Assembly: GCA_021201665.1 (NCBI GenBank)
Contig: JAJQEO010000067.1
Location: 1 to 38,031 of the forward strand
Source: Lachnospiraceae bacterium
Lineage (GTDB): Bacteria; Bacillota; Clostridia; Lachnospirales; Lachnospiraceae
DNA: 38,031 nucleotides
Direction of reading: 5' to 3'
In this document: positions 24,804 to 31,698 of the stretch, in pieces
How positions within the stretch are numbered: position 1 is the first letter of the stretch
How the letters are laid out: the number at the start of each line of letters is the position of its first letter
Position numbers and translations under genes: made by a program
The notes under the pieces: generated by a model
Told to the model about the DNA's origin: nothing
Database searches by the model: none
The model's input: only the letters and a program-made list of their open reading frames with translations

Positions 24804-24842
24804 GCCCTCGCCGGGTGGCATCCCACGCTTCGCATGGGATAT
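24804..24842. repeat. Intergenic copy of the palindromic module found in fic
   Basis: These 39 bp are identical to 788-826 inside the fic gene and include the hairpin ATCCCACGC/GCATGGGAT. The following bases (GCCTTGCCCGGC) resemble the start of a next, diverged unit. The flanks differ, as expected for a dispersed element. Confidence 0.9.
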
Positions 24843-24974
24843 GCCTTGCCCGGCTCTGTGCATAAAAAAGCGCAATTTAATAGAGGGGCATAGCCCCTCT
24901 ATACTTCGCCGTATCAAATACATTTGCTACCTGCGCCATATATCTCCGCAGCGTCACTCAGGCAACATTTTCTC

Positions 24975-24983
24975 TGGTATATA
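24975..24983 (+). promoter_or_regulatory. Extended -10 element before the toxin-antitoxin pair
   Basis: TGGTATATA fits an extended -10 promoter and lies about 23 bp before the TTG start at 25006. No clear -35 is present. An autoregulatory operator would be expected here for a Phd/ParE-type operon, but none is obvious. Confidence 0.35.
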
Positions 24984-25005
24984 TGCTCCTCTGGCGTAAA
25001 AACTA

Positions 25006-25254
25006 TTGGCAAATGTTCCCATATACTGCCTCCTCCAAATTTCAACATTCTGTCATACCTATCGTGAACCTGTTTTTATCACCAAAAACGGGCAAGGAGA
25101 CCTGGCTGTAATGAGCGTTGAAACATACGAGGCACTTGCCGGCCGCCTTGAACTTTATAATTTGCTGCAGGAGGGTCTGGACGATGTCGCAGCCGGACGT
25201 ACGCAGTCTTTTTCTGAGGCAATGGCCGAGATTCGCGCCACCAGGAAAAGATGA
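25006..25254 (+). CDS. Phd/YefM-family antitoxin
   Basis: A small antitoxin of 82 residues. The core REPVFITKNGQGDLAVMSVETYEAL is the DNA-binding, dimerising region of the Phd/YefM fold, here split for reading as REPVFITKNG then GDLAVMSVETYE. The remaining C-terminal helix would bind the toxin. A stop codon lies three codons upstream of the TTG at 25006-25008, so TTG is the only likely start for a full-length protein; the first 15 residues are less conserved and no strong ribosome binding site is seen. The gene overlaps the downstream toxin by four bases (ATGA), a typical toxin-antitoxin coupling. It would neutralise the toxin and repress the operon. Weak translation signals make partial decay possible. 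Confidence 0.75.
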   Translation: MANVPIYCLLQISTFCHTYREPVFITKNGQGDLAVMSVETYEALAGRLELYNLLQEGLDDVAAGRTQSFSEAMAEIRATRKR

Positions 25255-25583
25255 GCTACAATATCCACATCACAAAACAAGCAGAGCAGGATATAGTTGA
25301 TGCGGCTGACTATATCGAATTTACGCTTTTGAATCCGGATGCAGCAGATTCTCTTCTGGATGCTGTAGAAGCAAATATTAACTCTCTTTCGCAAATGCCA
25401 GATCGTTTTCGTCTAGTTGATGATCCGCTCCTTTCTTCATGGGAAATTCGTTTCATCATAATAAAAAATTATCTGGCTTTTTATGTAATCTCCGAAGAAG
25501 AAAAGTTGGTTCACATCATCCGTTTCCTTTACGGGAAACGCAATTGGCTTCTCATCTTAGGGCAGGGTTTCTCACTTGACTAA
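25251..25583 (+). CDS. RelE/ParE-family toxin
   Basis: A RelE/ParE-fold toxin of 110 residues with the family hallmarks: an N-terminal YNIHITKQAEQDIVDAADYI helix, DPLLSSWEIRFIIIKNYLAFYV and the late strand IIRFLYGKRNW. Members either gyrase-poison (ParE) or cleave ribosome-bound mRNA (RelE); the sequence does not tell which. The start codon overlaps the antitoxin stop. The last 12 residues after KRNW look longer than usual and run to the junction with the nucleotidyltransferase fragment, so the natural C-terminus may have been altered by that junction. Confidence 0.82.
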   Translation: MSYNIHITKQAEQDIVDAADYIEFTLLNPDAADSLLDAVEANINSLSQMPDRFRLVDDPLLSSWEIRFIIIKNYLAFYVISEEEKLVHIIRFLYGKRNWLLILGQGFSLD

Positions 25584-25597
25584 TAAGAGTCTTAAAT

Positions 25598-25803
25598 ATA
25601 TCAAAAACAGCATCTGCATTCAACAGCAGAATGTCCTCTTTGAGTTCCTCCTTCATCCGAAACAGTGCCCCGGCATTCCCAAGCGGCATATTCTCAACAA
25701 AATATCGAATGCTTACACCAAATGGCTCACCGGTAATTGGCGACACCTTACTCCCATCTCCGAAATAATCCATAATGATATTTCCAAGATGGCTAACTGT
25801 AAT
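25598..25803 (-). pseudogene. Fragment of a sugar-phosphate nucleotidyltransferase
   Basis: The minus strand reads VSHLGNIIMDYFGDG, then KVSPITGEPFGV, LGNAGALFRMKEEL and LLNADAVFDI. This is the middle of a NTP_transferase-family enzyme (HddC/mannose-1-phosphate guanylyltransferase type) that makes nucleotide-activated sugars. Both ends are missing: the frame leaves homology after VFDI and no N-terminal GxGTRL loop is found. It lies between the toxin gene and the Rpn-like cassette and is bounded on each side by AATAAGAGYCTTAA. It was probably once part of a polysaccharide locus such as the one starting at 31.7 kb. Confidence 0.8.
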
Positions 25804-25806
25804 AAT

Positions 25807-25829
25807 AAGAGCCTTAAGATAAGGCTCTT
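25807..25829 (-). terminator. Terminator-like hairpin of Rpn-like gene B
   Basis: A perfect 10-bp stem AAGAGCCTTA / TAAGGCTCTT with a 3-nt loop lies 45 bp past the stop of the Rpn-like gene and is followed on the minus strand by ATTATT. The same hairpin occurs after the paralogous gene at 28638-28660, so it belongs to the duplicated cassette. Confidence 0.65.
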
Positions 25830-25873
25830 ATTTCGATCACAAAGTATTCATCGTCACACCCGAAGACTTTTGG

Positions 25874-27073
25874 TTACTGATTTGCCAGCTTCGGTCCCTG
25901 CGCCCGCATTAATTCGCTAAACTGCTGCCGCAATGTAAGCACTTCTTTCTGCAGAACGCTGATTGTTTGCTCCGCCGCAGAAGCTTTTCGCTCCGCAGCA
26001 ACGGCTTTTTGCTCCGCCGCAGTGGCTTTTTGTTCCGCAGCAATGGCTCTTTGTTCTGCCGCTTCTGCTCTGCGGCGTTCACGCTCCGTATTCACACTTT
26101 CTTCGTGCTTTCCTTTGAGTATCCCATCGTTCAGAATCTTCTTCGCGTCTGTTTCAATCACCTGTCCACCCATAACTGACTGCACTCCTTTCATCACGTT
26201 CTTATAACGCCGGGCCAGGTTCCTCGCTACGTAATTACACAGATATATGATCGTAAGTCTGTAAAACTCACTCAGTTCCCCTTTGTCCGCCAGCTGCGTC
26301 ATATGCTCCTGCATCCTGCAATAGTCACTCTTAATGATCTCCAGCTGTTTCTCGTCCTCATTGTATTCTTCAAGAGTCTTATCGCTGAATCGGAACAAGT
26401 AAAACGGAAACAGAATCAGAAGCTCCCGGCTGATCATATCGTCCAGGGTATAATCCTTCAGCTTCATCACAAGCACATCGACCAGCACTTCACCCAGAGG
26501 TGCTTTGATCTCTATCTGCATCTTATCCGGTGTATATTTCGTGCTTCTTAAAAACAGCACCGCGCAGTTCGGGAATTCTACCTTCAGCACGTTGTCTTTG
26601 TTTACGCCGGAGCTGCGTGCCACCAGCATCGCGTACTCAAACAGCCTGTTCAGTATGCTGGTGTCCGGCCTGGTCTGCTCCTCGATCAGATACTTCTTCC
26701 GGACAATCCCGACGATCTCGAAGCTCGAATCCGTCATGCGCTTAGAGGGTTCTCCTTCCTGCCCTTTCATCATATGTATATCTTTTGAAAATACGACCTT
26801 GTCATCTTTGGTAAATTTTTCGTGAAAAATCTCATTCACAAGCGGGATCAGAAGCTGCGGACAATCGTCCAGCAAGGTCCTGTATACATCATCATACGGA
26901 TCACCAACGTTTTCGCTTTTCTCCTGTTTCCGGCCTGCATTCGCCTCACTCTCCACGAGTACTTCTGTGACAGTTGCCTTTTCTACTGTATCTTCTAAAC
27001 CATTTTCATCCTTCGTAACGCCTGCTGCACCATCGGTGCAAATCATTTCGTAGTCTATGGATGTCCCCTCCAT
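25874..27073 (-). CDS. Rpn-like PD-(D/E)XK family protein B with coiled coil (copy 1)
   Basis: A 399-residue protein resembling the large Rpn/PD-(D/E)XK nuclease-transposase group of clostridia. The region MTDSSFEIVGIVRKKYLIEE followed by QTRPDTS has the spacing of an Asp...ExQ active site (Asp115, Glu131-Glu132-Gln133). The middle FPNCAVLFLRSTKY and LLILFPFYLFRF blocks are hydrophobic core. The C-terminal 70 residues are a coiled coil with four AAEQKA-type heptads, then QGPKLANQ. The ATG at 27071-27073 has only a weak ribosome binding site but overlaps the small ORF by 19 bases, suggesting coupled translation. Rpn proteins of E. coli are DNA nucleases promoting RecA-independent recombination; activity here is untested. 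It is very similar to the copy at 28704-29885. Confidence 0.7.
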   Translation of the reverse strand: MEGTSIDYEMICTDGAAGVTKDENGLEDTVEKATVTEVLVESEANAGRKQEKSENVGDPYDDVYRTLLDDCPQLLIPLVNEIFHEKFTKDDKVVFSKDIHMMKGQEGEPSKRMTDSSFEIVGIVRKKYLIEEQTRPDTSILNRLFEYAMLVARSSGVNKDNVLKVEFPNCAVLFLRSTKYTPDKMQIEIKAPLGEVLVDVLVMKLKDYTLDDMISRELLILFPFYLFRFSDKTLEEYNEDEKQLEIIKSDYCRMQEHMTQLADKGELSEFYRLTIIYLCNYVARNLARRYKNVMKGVQSVMGGQVIETDAKKILNDGILKGKHEESVNTERERRRAEAAEQRAIAAEQKATAAEQKAVAAERKASAAEQTISVLQKEVLTLRQQFSELMRAQGPKLANQ

Positions 27074-27240
27074 TCCCTGATTTGCCGCTTCCCGGCGTTA
27101 CGAACCGCACTCTGCAGAATCGCTGTCGCGATGGTGCGGTCTGCGTCCCACGTACAGCCGATGCGGGACAAGTTATAGAAAGCGGGCTTATCTGTCAGCG
27201 GCTGCTCTGTGACGGAAGCCTGGTATTCCGCCGTCAACAT
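27055..27240 (-). CDS. Small conserved ORF (61 aa) of the Rpn-like cassette, copy 1
   Basis: An ORF of 61 codons precedes gene B and overlaps its start by 19 bases. The ORF of the second cassette (29867-30052) has exactly the same length and the same start (MLTA), core (PLTDKPAFY, AVRNAGKR) and end (WRGHP), although a good part of the residues differ. No domain is recognised and there is no clear ribosome binding site beyond GGTAGTAT. Maintenance of frame despite divergence is the main support. It may be a coupled leader rather than a functional protein. Confidence 0.4.
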   Translation of the reverse strand: MLTAEYQASVTEQPLTDKPAFYNLSRIGCTWDADRTIATAILQSAVRNAGKRQIREWRGHP

Positions 27241-27276
27241 ATACTACCATAATGCAGCAAAACACAAAAGTCAATA

Positions 27277-28191
27277 TCAATCCTGTATTTTATATTTTTT
27301 TAATAAAGTTTTTTGTATTTTTGGCACCAAATCACTCAGGTCAAAATCCGGTGCTTGGTGAAATGGCGGTGAACCTCCGTTAATCCTGATTGTCTCGGAT
27401 ACAGCTTTTGCCGTCCTCCCATGCCGCTGAACCTGTTCATTGTACTCTTTTGTAAACAATACGTACTGTCCGACTATATCTTCACCGCCGTCTGTCTTTT
27501 CCGGATGCACCGTACCATAGAGCATTTTGATCGTGACATCAATTGCTGTCCTACGCTCTTCGGGCTCTTTGTAAAACTGTTCCCTGAGCGTAATCACATC
27601 CGGCCTGTCTACGCGATCGCCCGTATAGAGCACGTACAATTCCGTCTCCGGCGAATAAACCTTTTTGGTGCCGTAGAGGTCGACCTTTCTTTCATCCAGA
27701 TAAATCTGCAGGGTCTGGGCAATGTAGAACAACGCTCTTACAATAATGTTCATCGTCCAGGTCGTTGACTGCTCTTCCACCAGGATCACCAGCTTGTCGT
27801 TGACCAGAAACCCGACATCGTTATACTGGCCGTTGACCAGCACATTTTCAATCGTGATATTTGTCAGCGAATCTTCTGTCGCACTGGTGTCTTCCGGGTG
27901 GAGTGCCTGGTAAAGCTGGAGCAGATACTTCTTATCCCGAAGCATGTTCGTGAACACGTTGTCCTTCCCGGTGTATTTGGCAGTCCTGGTATCTTCCTGC
28001 GGATCTACAATGCCTGTCCCATTCTGTGCCCCGGGTGTCCCGGCAGGCTCCGTTTGCTCTGGCAGTCCGGGTGCCTGTCCCGCCGTCGTCACAGGAGTCT
28101 TCGCGGTGCCGCGCGTCCCAGATTCCCCTCCGAGGGGCTTTGGGGACTTCCGATTCTCTTTGGGTTTTAGGTTCTTTTTGTTGTTGCTCAT
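27277..28191 (-). CDS. Rpn-like PD-(D/E)XK family protein A (copy 1, altered C-terminus)
   Basis: A 304-residue protein of the Rpn/PD-(D/E)XK transposase-nuclease family. After a basic, low-complexity N-terminus of about 70 residues comes NVFTNMLRDKKYLLQLYQAL, then the nuclease core with NDVGFLVNDKLVILVEEQST (Asp125, Glu139-Glu140-Gln141, the ExQ variant of the catalytic motif). The ATG follows GGAGGTGTAAGG. Up to ETIRI it matches its paralogue at 30124-31234, but then changes to an unrelated 35-residue end, losing the ILKEYLGSRKKEVV and helical tail. The gene is therefore probably truncated by recombination, although the nuclease core is complete. Substrate and partners are unknown. Confidence 0.75.
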   Translation of the reverse strand: MSNNKKNLKPKENRKSPKPLGGESGTRGTAKTPVTTAGQAPGLPEQTEPAGTPGAQNGTGIVDPQEDTRTAKYTGKDNVFTNMLRDKKYLLQLYQALHPEDTSATEDSLTNITIENVLVNGQYNDVGFLVNDKLVILVEEQSTTWTMNIIVRALFYIAQTLQIYLDERKVDLYGTKKVYSPETELYVLYTGDRVDRPDVITLREQFYKEPEERRTAIDVTIKMLYGTVHPEKTDGGEDIVGQYVLFTKEYNEQVQRHGRTAKAVSETIRINGGSPPFHQAPDFDLSDLVPKIQKTLLKKYKIQD

Positions 28192-28703
28192 CCTTACACC
28201 TCCGTAAACTGATTTTAGATTTCTTTGGAAAGTCTTCTATCGTTCGCCATCGGTGCAATTTTCATTCCATCTGCAGCAATGCCGCAGACCACGCGTCAGG
28301 TACATGACAGCGCAGCTGCGGCTGCCAGTTTTCTCTGTGCGCCTGTGAGCATTATAAGCGAAAATCCCCCTTCCTGCAAGCCGCTTTGTGATTCTGACAG
28401 CGGTGTCTCTATGTAACCGCTATATTAACCGACTTTGCAATCCACGCGACATTCCTATAGCAGTCGGTTTTGCAGCACTACGATGATCCAAAAGAAGCCT
28501 TTCCGCTATATAAAAACGAATCAGAGGTGGATTTGTGACGAGAAGTATTTGAAAAAAATCAGAAAAAACTGATTTCTCATAAAAAGTGATTCGACCCTGC
28601 AAGCATCGTGAACTCCTTCAATTCACATTAATGAAACAAGAGCCTTAAGAAAAGGCTCTTATTTCGATTACAATTATTCATCATCTCACCCGAAGACTTT
28701 TGG
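28192..28703. other. Spacer between cassette copies, homologous to 31240-31620
   Basis: No gene is supported. The right-hand part (28192-28600) is the leader of gene A copy 1 and matches the leader of copy 2. On the minus strand it includes a short ORF beginning MKIAPMANDRRLSKEI, which ends prematurely at a TAA where copy 2 has GAA. The left part contains the terminator-like hairpin at 28638-28660. Confidence 0.55.
28638..28660 (-). terminator. Terminator-like hairpin of Rpn-like gene B, copy 2
   Basis: AAGAGCCTT and AAGGCTCTT form a 9-bp stem with a 5-nt loop, 44 bp past the stop of the second gene B. It corresponds to the hairpin at 25807-25829 and marks the left edge of the second cassette. 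Confidence 0.6.
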
Positions 28704-29885
28704 TTACTGATTTGCCAGCTTCGGCCCCTGCACCCTCACTAAATCATCAAACTGCTGCCGCAATGTATGCAATTCTTTCTGCAGCACGCTGACTGTTTGC
28801 TCCGCCGCAGTGGCTTTTTGCTCCGCCACAATCGCTCTTTGTTCCGCAGCTTCCGCTCTGCGGCGTTCACGCTCGGTGTTCACACTTTCTTCGCGCTTTC
28901 CTTCCAGCCTTCCTTCCAGCTTTCCTTTGCGTATCCCATCGTTCAGGATCTTCTTTGCGTCTGTTTCAATCACCTGTCCGCCCATAACCGACTGCACTCC
29001 TTTCACCACGTTCTTATAACGCCTGGCCAGGTTCCCCGCTACAAAATTACACAGATATATGATCGTGTGTCTGTAAAACTCGCTCAGCTCCCCTTTGTCC
29101 GTCAGCTGACCCATATGCTCCCGCATCCTGCGATAATCACTCTTAATGACCTCCAGCTGTTCCTCGTCCTCATTGCATTTTCTGAGAGTCCGCTCGCTGA
29201 ACCGGAACAGGTAAAACGGGAACAGAATCAGCAGCTCCCTGCTGATCATGTCATCCAAGGTATAATCCTTCAGCTTCATCACAAGCACATCGACCAGTGC
29301 CTTGTCCAGAGGTGTTTTGATCTCTATCTGCATCTTATCCGGCGTATATTTCGTGCTTCTCAAAAACAGCACCGCGCAGTTCGGGAACTCTACCTTCAGC
29401 ACATTGTCCTTGTTAACGCCGGAGCTGCGTGCCACCAGCATCGCGTACTCAAACAGCCTGTTCAGGATGCTGGTGTCCGGCCTGGTCTGTTCCTCGACCA
29501 GAAACCTCTTCCGGACGATGCCGACGATCTCGAAGCTCGAATCTGTCATGCGCTTAGAGGGTTCTCCTTCCTGCCCTTTTATCATATGTATATCTTTTGC
29601 AAATACGACTTCGTCATCTTTGGTAAATTCTTCGTGAAAAATCTCATTCACAAGCGGGATCAGAAGCTGCGGGCAATCGTCCAGCAGGGTCCGGTATACA
29701 TCATCATACGGATCACCTACGTTTTCGCTTTTCTCCTGTTTCCGCCCTGCGTTTGCTTCCGTCTCCACAAGTACTTCTGTGACAATTCCTTTCTCTACTG
29801 TACATTCTAAACCATTTTTATCTTTCGTAACGCCTGCTGTACCATCGGTGCGAATCATTTTGTAATCTATGGATGCCCCCTCCAT
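28704..29885 (-). CDS. Rpn-like PD-(D/E)XK family protein B with coiled coil (copy 2)
   Basis: The paralogue of 25874-27073: 393 residues with the same DDVYRTLLDDCPQLLIPLVN block, Asp...EEQ motif (RFLVEEQTRPDTS) and QGPKLANQ end. Substitutions are scattered. In the coiled coil there are only two AAEQKA-type heptads against four in the other copy, while the preceding linker has an extra GKLEGRLEGK segment. As in copy 1, the ATG overlaps the 3' end of a 61-codon ORF by 19 bases and its own ribosome binding site is poor. The frame is fully open, so both paralogues could be expressed. Confidence 0.7.
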   Translation of the reverse strand: MEGASIDYKMIRTDGTAGVTKDKNGLECTVEKGIVTEVLVETEANAGRKQEKSENVGDPYDDVYRTLLDDCPQLLIPLVNEIFHEEFTKDDEVVFAKDIHMIKGQEGEPSKRMTDSSFEIVGIVRKRFLVEEQTRPDTSILNRLFEYAMLVARSSGVNKDNVLKVEFPNCAVLFLRSTKYTPDKMQIEIKTPLDKALVDVLVMKLKDYTLDDMISRELLILFPFYLFRFSERTLRKCNEDEEQLEVIKSDYRRMREHMGQLTDKGELSEFYRHTIIYLCNFVAGNLARRYKNVVKGVQSVMGGQVIETDAKKILNDGIRKGKLEGRLEGKREESVNTERERRRAEAAEQRAIVAEQKATAAEQTVSVLQKELHTLRQQFDDLVRVQGPKLANQ

Positions 29886-30052
29886 TTCATGCTGTGCCGC
29901 TTTCCGGCGTTACGAACCGCGCCGTGCAGAATCACTGCCTCGACAGCGCGGGCTGCGTCCCGCAGAAAATCAATGCGGAACGGATAATAGAAAGCGGGCT
30001 TATCTGTCAACGGGTGCAGTACGGCAGAAGCCTGGTGGTCCGCCGTCAACAT
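29867..30052 (-). CDS. Small conserved ORF (61 aa) of the Rpn-like cassette, copy 2
   Basis: The counterpart of 27055-27240: 61 codons, same start MLTA, same PLTDKPAFY and AVRNAGKR blocks, same WRGHP end, same 19-base overlap with gene B. Many intermediate residues differ, yet no frameshift or stop has arisen. Function unknown. Confidence 0.4.
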   Translation of the reverse strand: MLTADHQASAVLHPLTDKPAFYYPFRIDFLRDAARAVEAVILHGAVRNAGKRHSMKWRGHP

Positions 30053-30123
30053 ATACTACCACGGATGTTACAGAATGTCATTTGTTTTTTTGTTAAAAAC
30101 AAACACATTTTTTGCGCCACATG

Positions 30124-31234
30124 TCAGGCCTCCTGCAGCATCCCTGCCTCTATTTTACGAACCCTCTCTACAGAAACAGCCTGATATTCAGCAATCTCTT
30201 CAATGGACAATTTCCCAGAGCGAAGCAGCCTTTCAATGGCCGCTGTTTTCTCTTTTTCAGCTTCCCGATTCGCCGCCTTCATTCCTTCTTTCATTCCCTC
30301 TTTCATTCCTTCTTTTTTCGCTTCTTCCGCCGCTATCCTTTTCTCGCTCGCAATATGAATCTCCAAAATGCGGTCCTGATTGTACAAGTCCATCATCATC
30401 GTCACAACCTCCTTTTTTCTCGAGCCCAGATACTCCTTCAATATGTTCCGCTCCATGCAGATCCTGATTGTCTCGGATACCGCCTTTGCCGTCCTTCCAT
30501 GCTTTCGAACCTGTTTATTGTACTCTTTTGTAAACAATACGTACTGTCCGACTATATCTTCGCCGCCGTCCGTATTTTCCGGATGCACCGTGCCGTAAAG
30601 CATCTTTATTGTGACATCGATCGCGGTCTTGCGTTCTTTGGCGTCTTTGGGGGCTTTGTAAAAACTGTTCCCTGAGCGTAATCACGTCCGGCCTGTCTAC
30701 GCGGTCGCCCGTGTAGAGTACGTACAGTTCCGTCTCCGGCAAATAGACCTTTTTGCTGCCGTAAAGATCTTCTTTTCTTTCATCCAGGTAAATCTGCAGG
30801 GTCTGGGCAATGTAGAACAACGCTCTTACAATAATATTCATCGTCCAGGTCGTTGACTGCTCTTCTACCAGGATCACCAGCTTGTCGTTGACCAGGAAGC
30901 CGACATCGTTATACTGGCCGTTGACCAGCACATTTTCAATCGTGATATTGGTCAGCGAATCCTCTGTAGCACTGGTATCCTCCGGGTGGAGTGCCTGGTA
31001 AAGCTGGAGCAGATACTTCCTCTGCCGGAACATATTCGTGAACACGCTGTCCTTCCCGGTGCGTTTCGCAGTCCTGGTATCTTCCTGCGGATCTACGATA
31101 TCGGTGCCGTTCTGGCTTCCTGTCGTTTTCTTCGTCTTACCGTTGCCGTGCGTCCCAGATTCCTCCTTGATGGGCATTGGGGAATTTCGGTTCTCTTTGG
31201 TTTTTGGGTCCTTTCTGTTGTTGCTTACGCTCAT
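30124..31234 (-). pseudogene. Rpn-like PD-(D/E)XK family protein A (copy 2), single-base frameshift
   Basis: The paralogue of 27277-28191 with the full C-terminus. The first frame (from the ATG at 31232-31234) runs through the nuclease core NDVGFLVNDKLVILVEEQST to ITLREQF, then is thrown out of frame. The cause is a run of five A at 30660-30664 where copy 1 has four. Removing one base restores REQFYKAPKDAKERKTAID and a 369-residue protein ending in a MKEG-repeat helix and the RSGKLSIEEIAEYQAVSVER tail typical of Rpn proteins. The downstream part has its own ATG at 30601-30603, giving 159 residues. It may be a true pseudogene, a phase-variable homopolymer, a slippery site or a sequencing error. 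Confidence 0.8.
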
Positions 31235-31236
31235 CC

Positions 31237-31308
31237 TTACACCTCCGTAAACTGATTTTCGATTTCTTTGGAAAGTCTTCTATCGTTCACCATCGGTGCA
31301 ATTTTCAT
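31237..31308 (-). CDS. Possible 23-residue leader peptide before Rpn-like gene A, copy 2
   Basis: A short ORF begins MKIAPMVNDRRLSKEI and ends with FTEV and a TAA inside the GGAGGTGTAAGG ribosome binding site of gene A, two bases before its ATG. The homologous leader of copy 1 has a stop at codon 17. The position suggests coupling to gene A, but no upstream ribosome binding site is clear and the conservation could be simply that of the duplicated DNA. Confidence 0.25.
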   Translation of the reverse strand: MKIAPMVNDRRLSKEIENQFTEV

Positions 31309-31698
31309 TTAATCTGCGTCAGAGCCACAGATCGCATCACGCATCAGGTACATGGCAGCACAGCTGCGGCTGCCTGTTTTCCCTGTGCGTCTGTGAGCAT
31401 TATAAGCGAAAATTGTCCTTCCCGCAAGCCGCTTTATGATTCTGCGGTATCCCTTCAGCGCACTTTAGTAGCCGACTTAGGGATTTTTGAAAGCATGCTA
31501 CATCACGAAAATTATTGCTGGTTTGCAGCTCTACGGCGACCCTACAGAAGCCTTTCCACTATATAGAAACGAATCAGAAGTGGGATTGTGACAAGAAATT
31601 TCAAAAATATCAAGAAAAGTTGTTCATGTACCAAAATAGTTCTTTAAACATATCGCATATCTTGATACTCATAAACATACCGCTTTTTGGTTCTATAT
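31309..31698. other. Non-coding leader/spacer between fkp and the Rpn-like cassette
   Basis: No gene or clear terminator is seen. Positions 31309 to about 31620 match the leader of cassette copy 1 (28270-28600), including ACGAATCAGA and GCATTATAAGCGAAAAT. From about 31620 to the fkp stop the sequence is unique and AT-rich. Confidence 0.5.

Larger units (their letters stand above)
24671..25005. other. Hairpin-rich spacer between helicase and toxin-antitoxin genes
   Basis: No gene is seen here. The stretch packs several inverted repeats: GAACG/CGTTC near 24753; a nested CTAAACG...CGTTTAG with inner CGTGCC/GGCACG near 24769-24803; the palindromic module at 24804-24842; and a perfect AGAGGGGC-ATA-GCCCCTCT at 24882-24900. 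An A run (24865-24870) left of the last hairpin would make it a weak terminator on the minus strand. The density is unusual for an ordinary spacer and suggests repeated insertion of small palindromic units. Confidence 0.6.
25804..31620 (-). repeat. Tandem duplication of a ~2.8-3.0 kb Rpn-like cassette
   Basis: Two adjacent direct copies (about 25804-28600 and 28634-31620) each contain, in minus-strand order, a leader of about 350 bp, Rpn-like gene A, a 61-codon small ORF, Rpn-like gene B and the AAGAGCC hairpin. Similarity extends through non-coding parts, including the leader with GAAAGTCTTCTATCGTTC and the block AGTTTACGGAGGTGTAAGG before gene A. Differences are concentrated at the 3' end of gene A, in the coiled-coil of gene B and in the small ORF. 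The order and orientation indicate an old tandem duplication followed by divergence. Confidence 0.9.
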
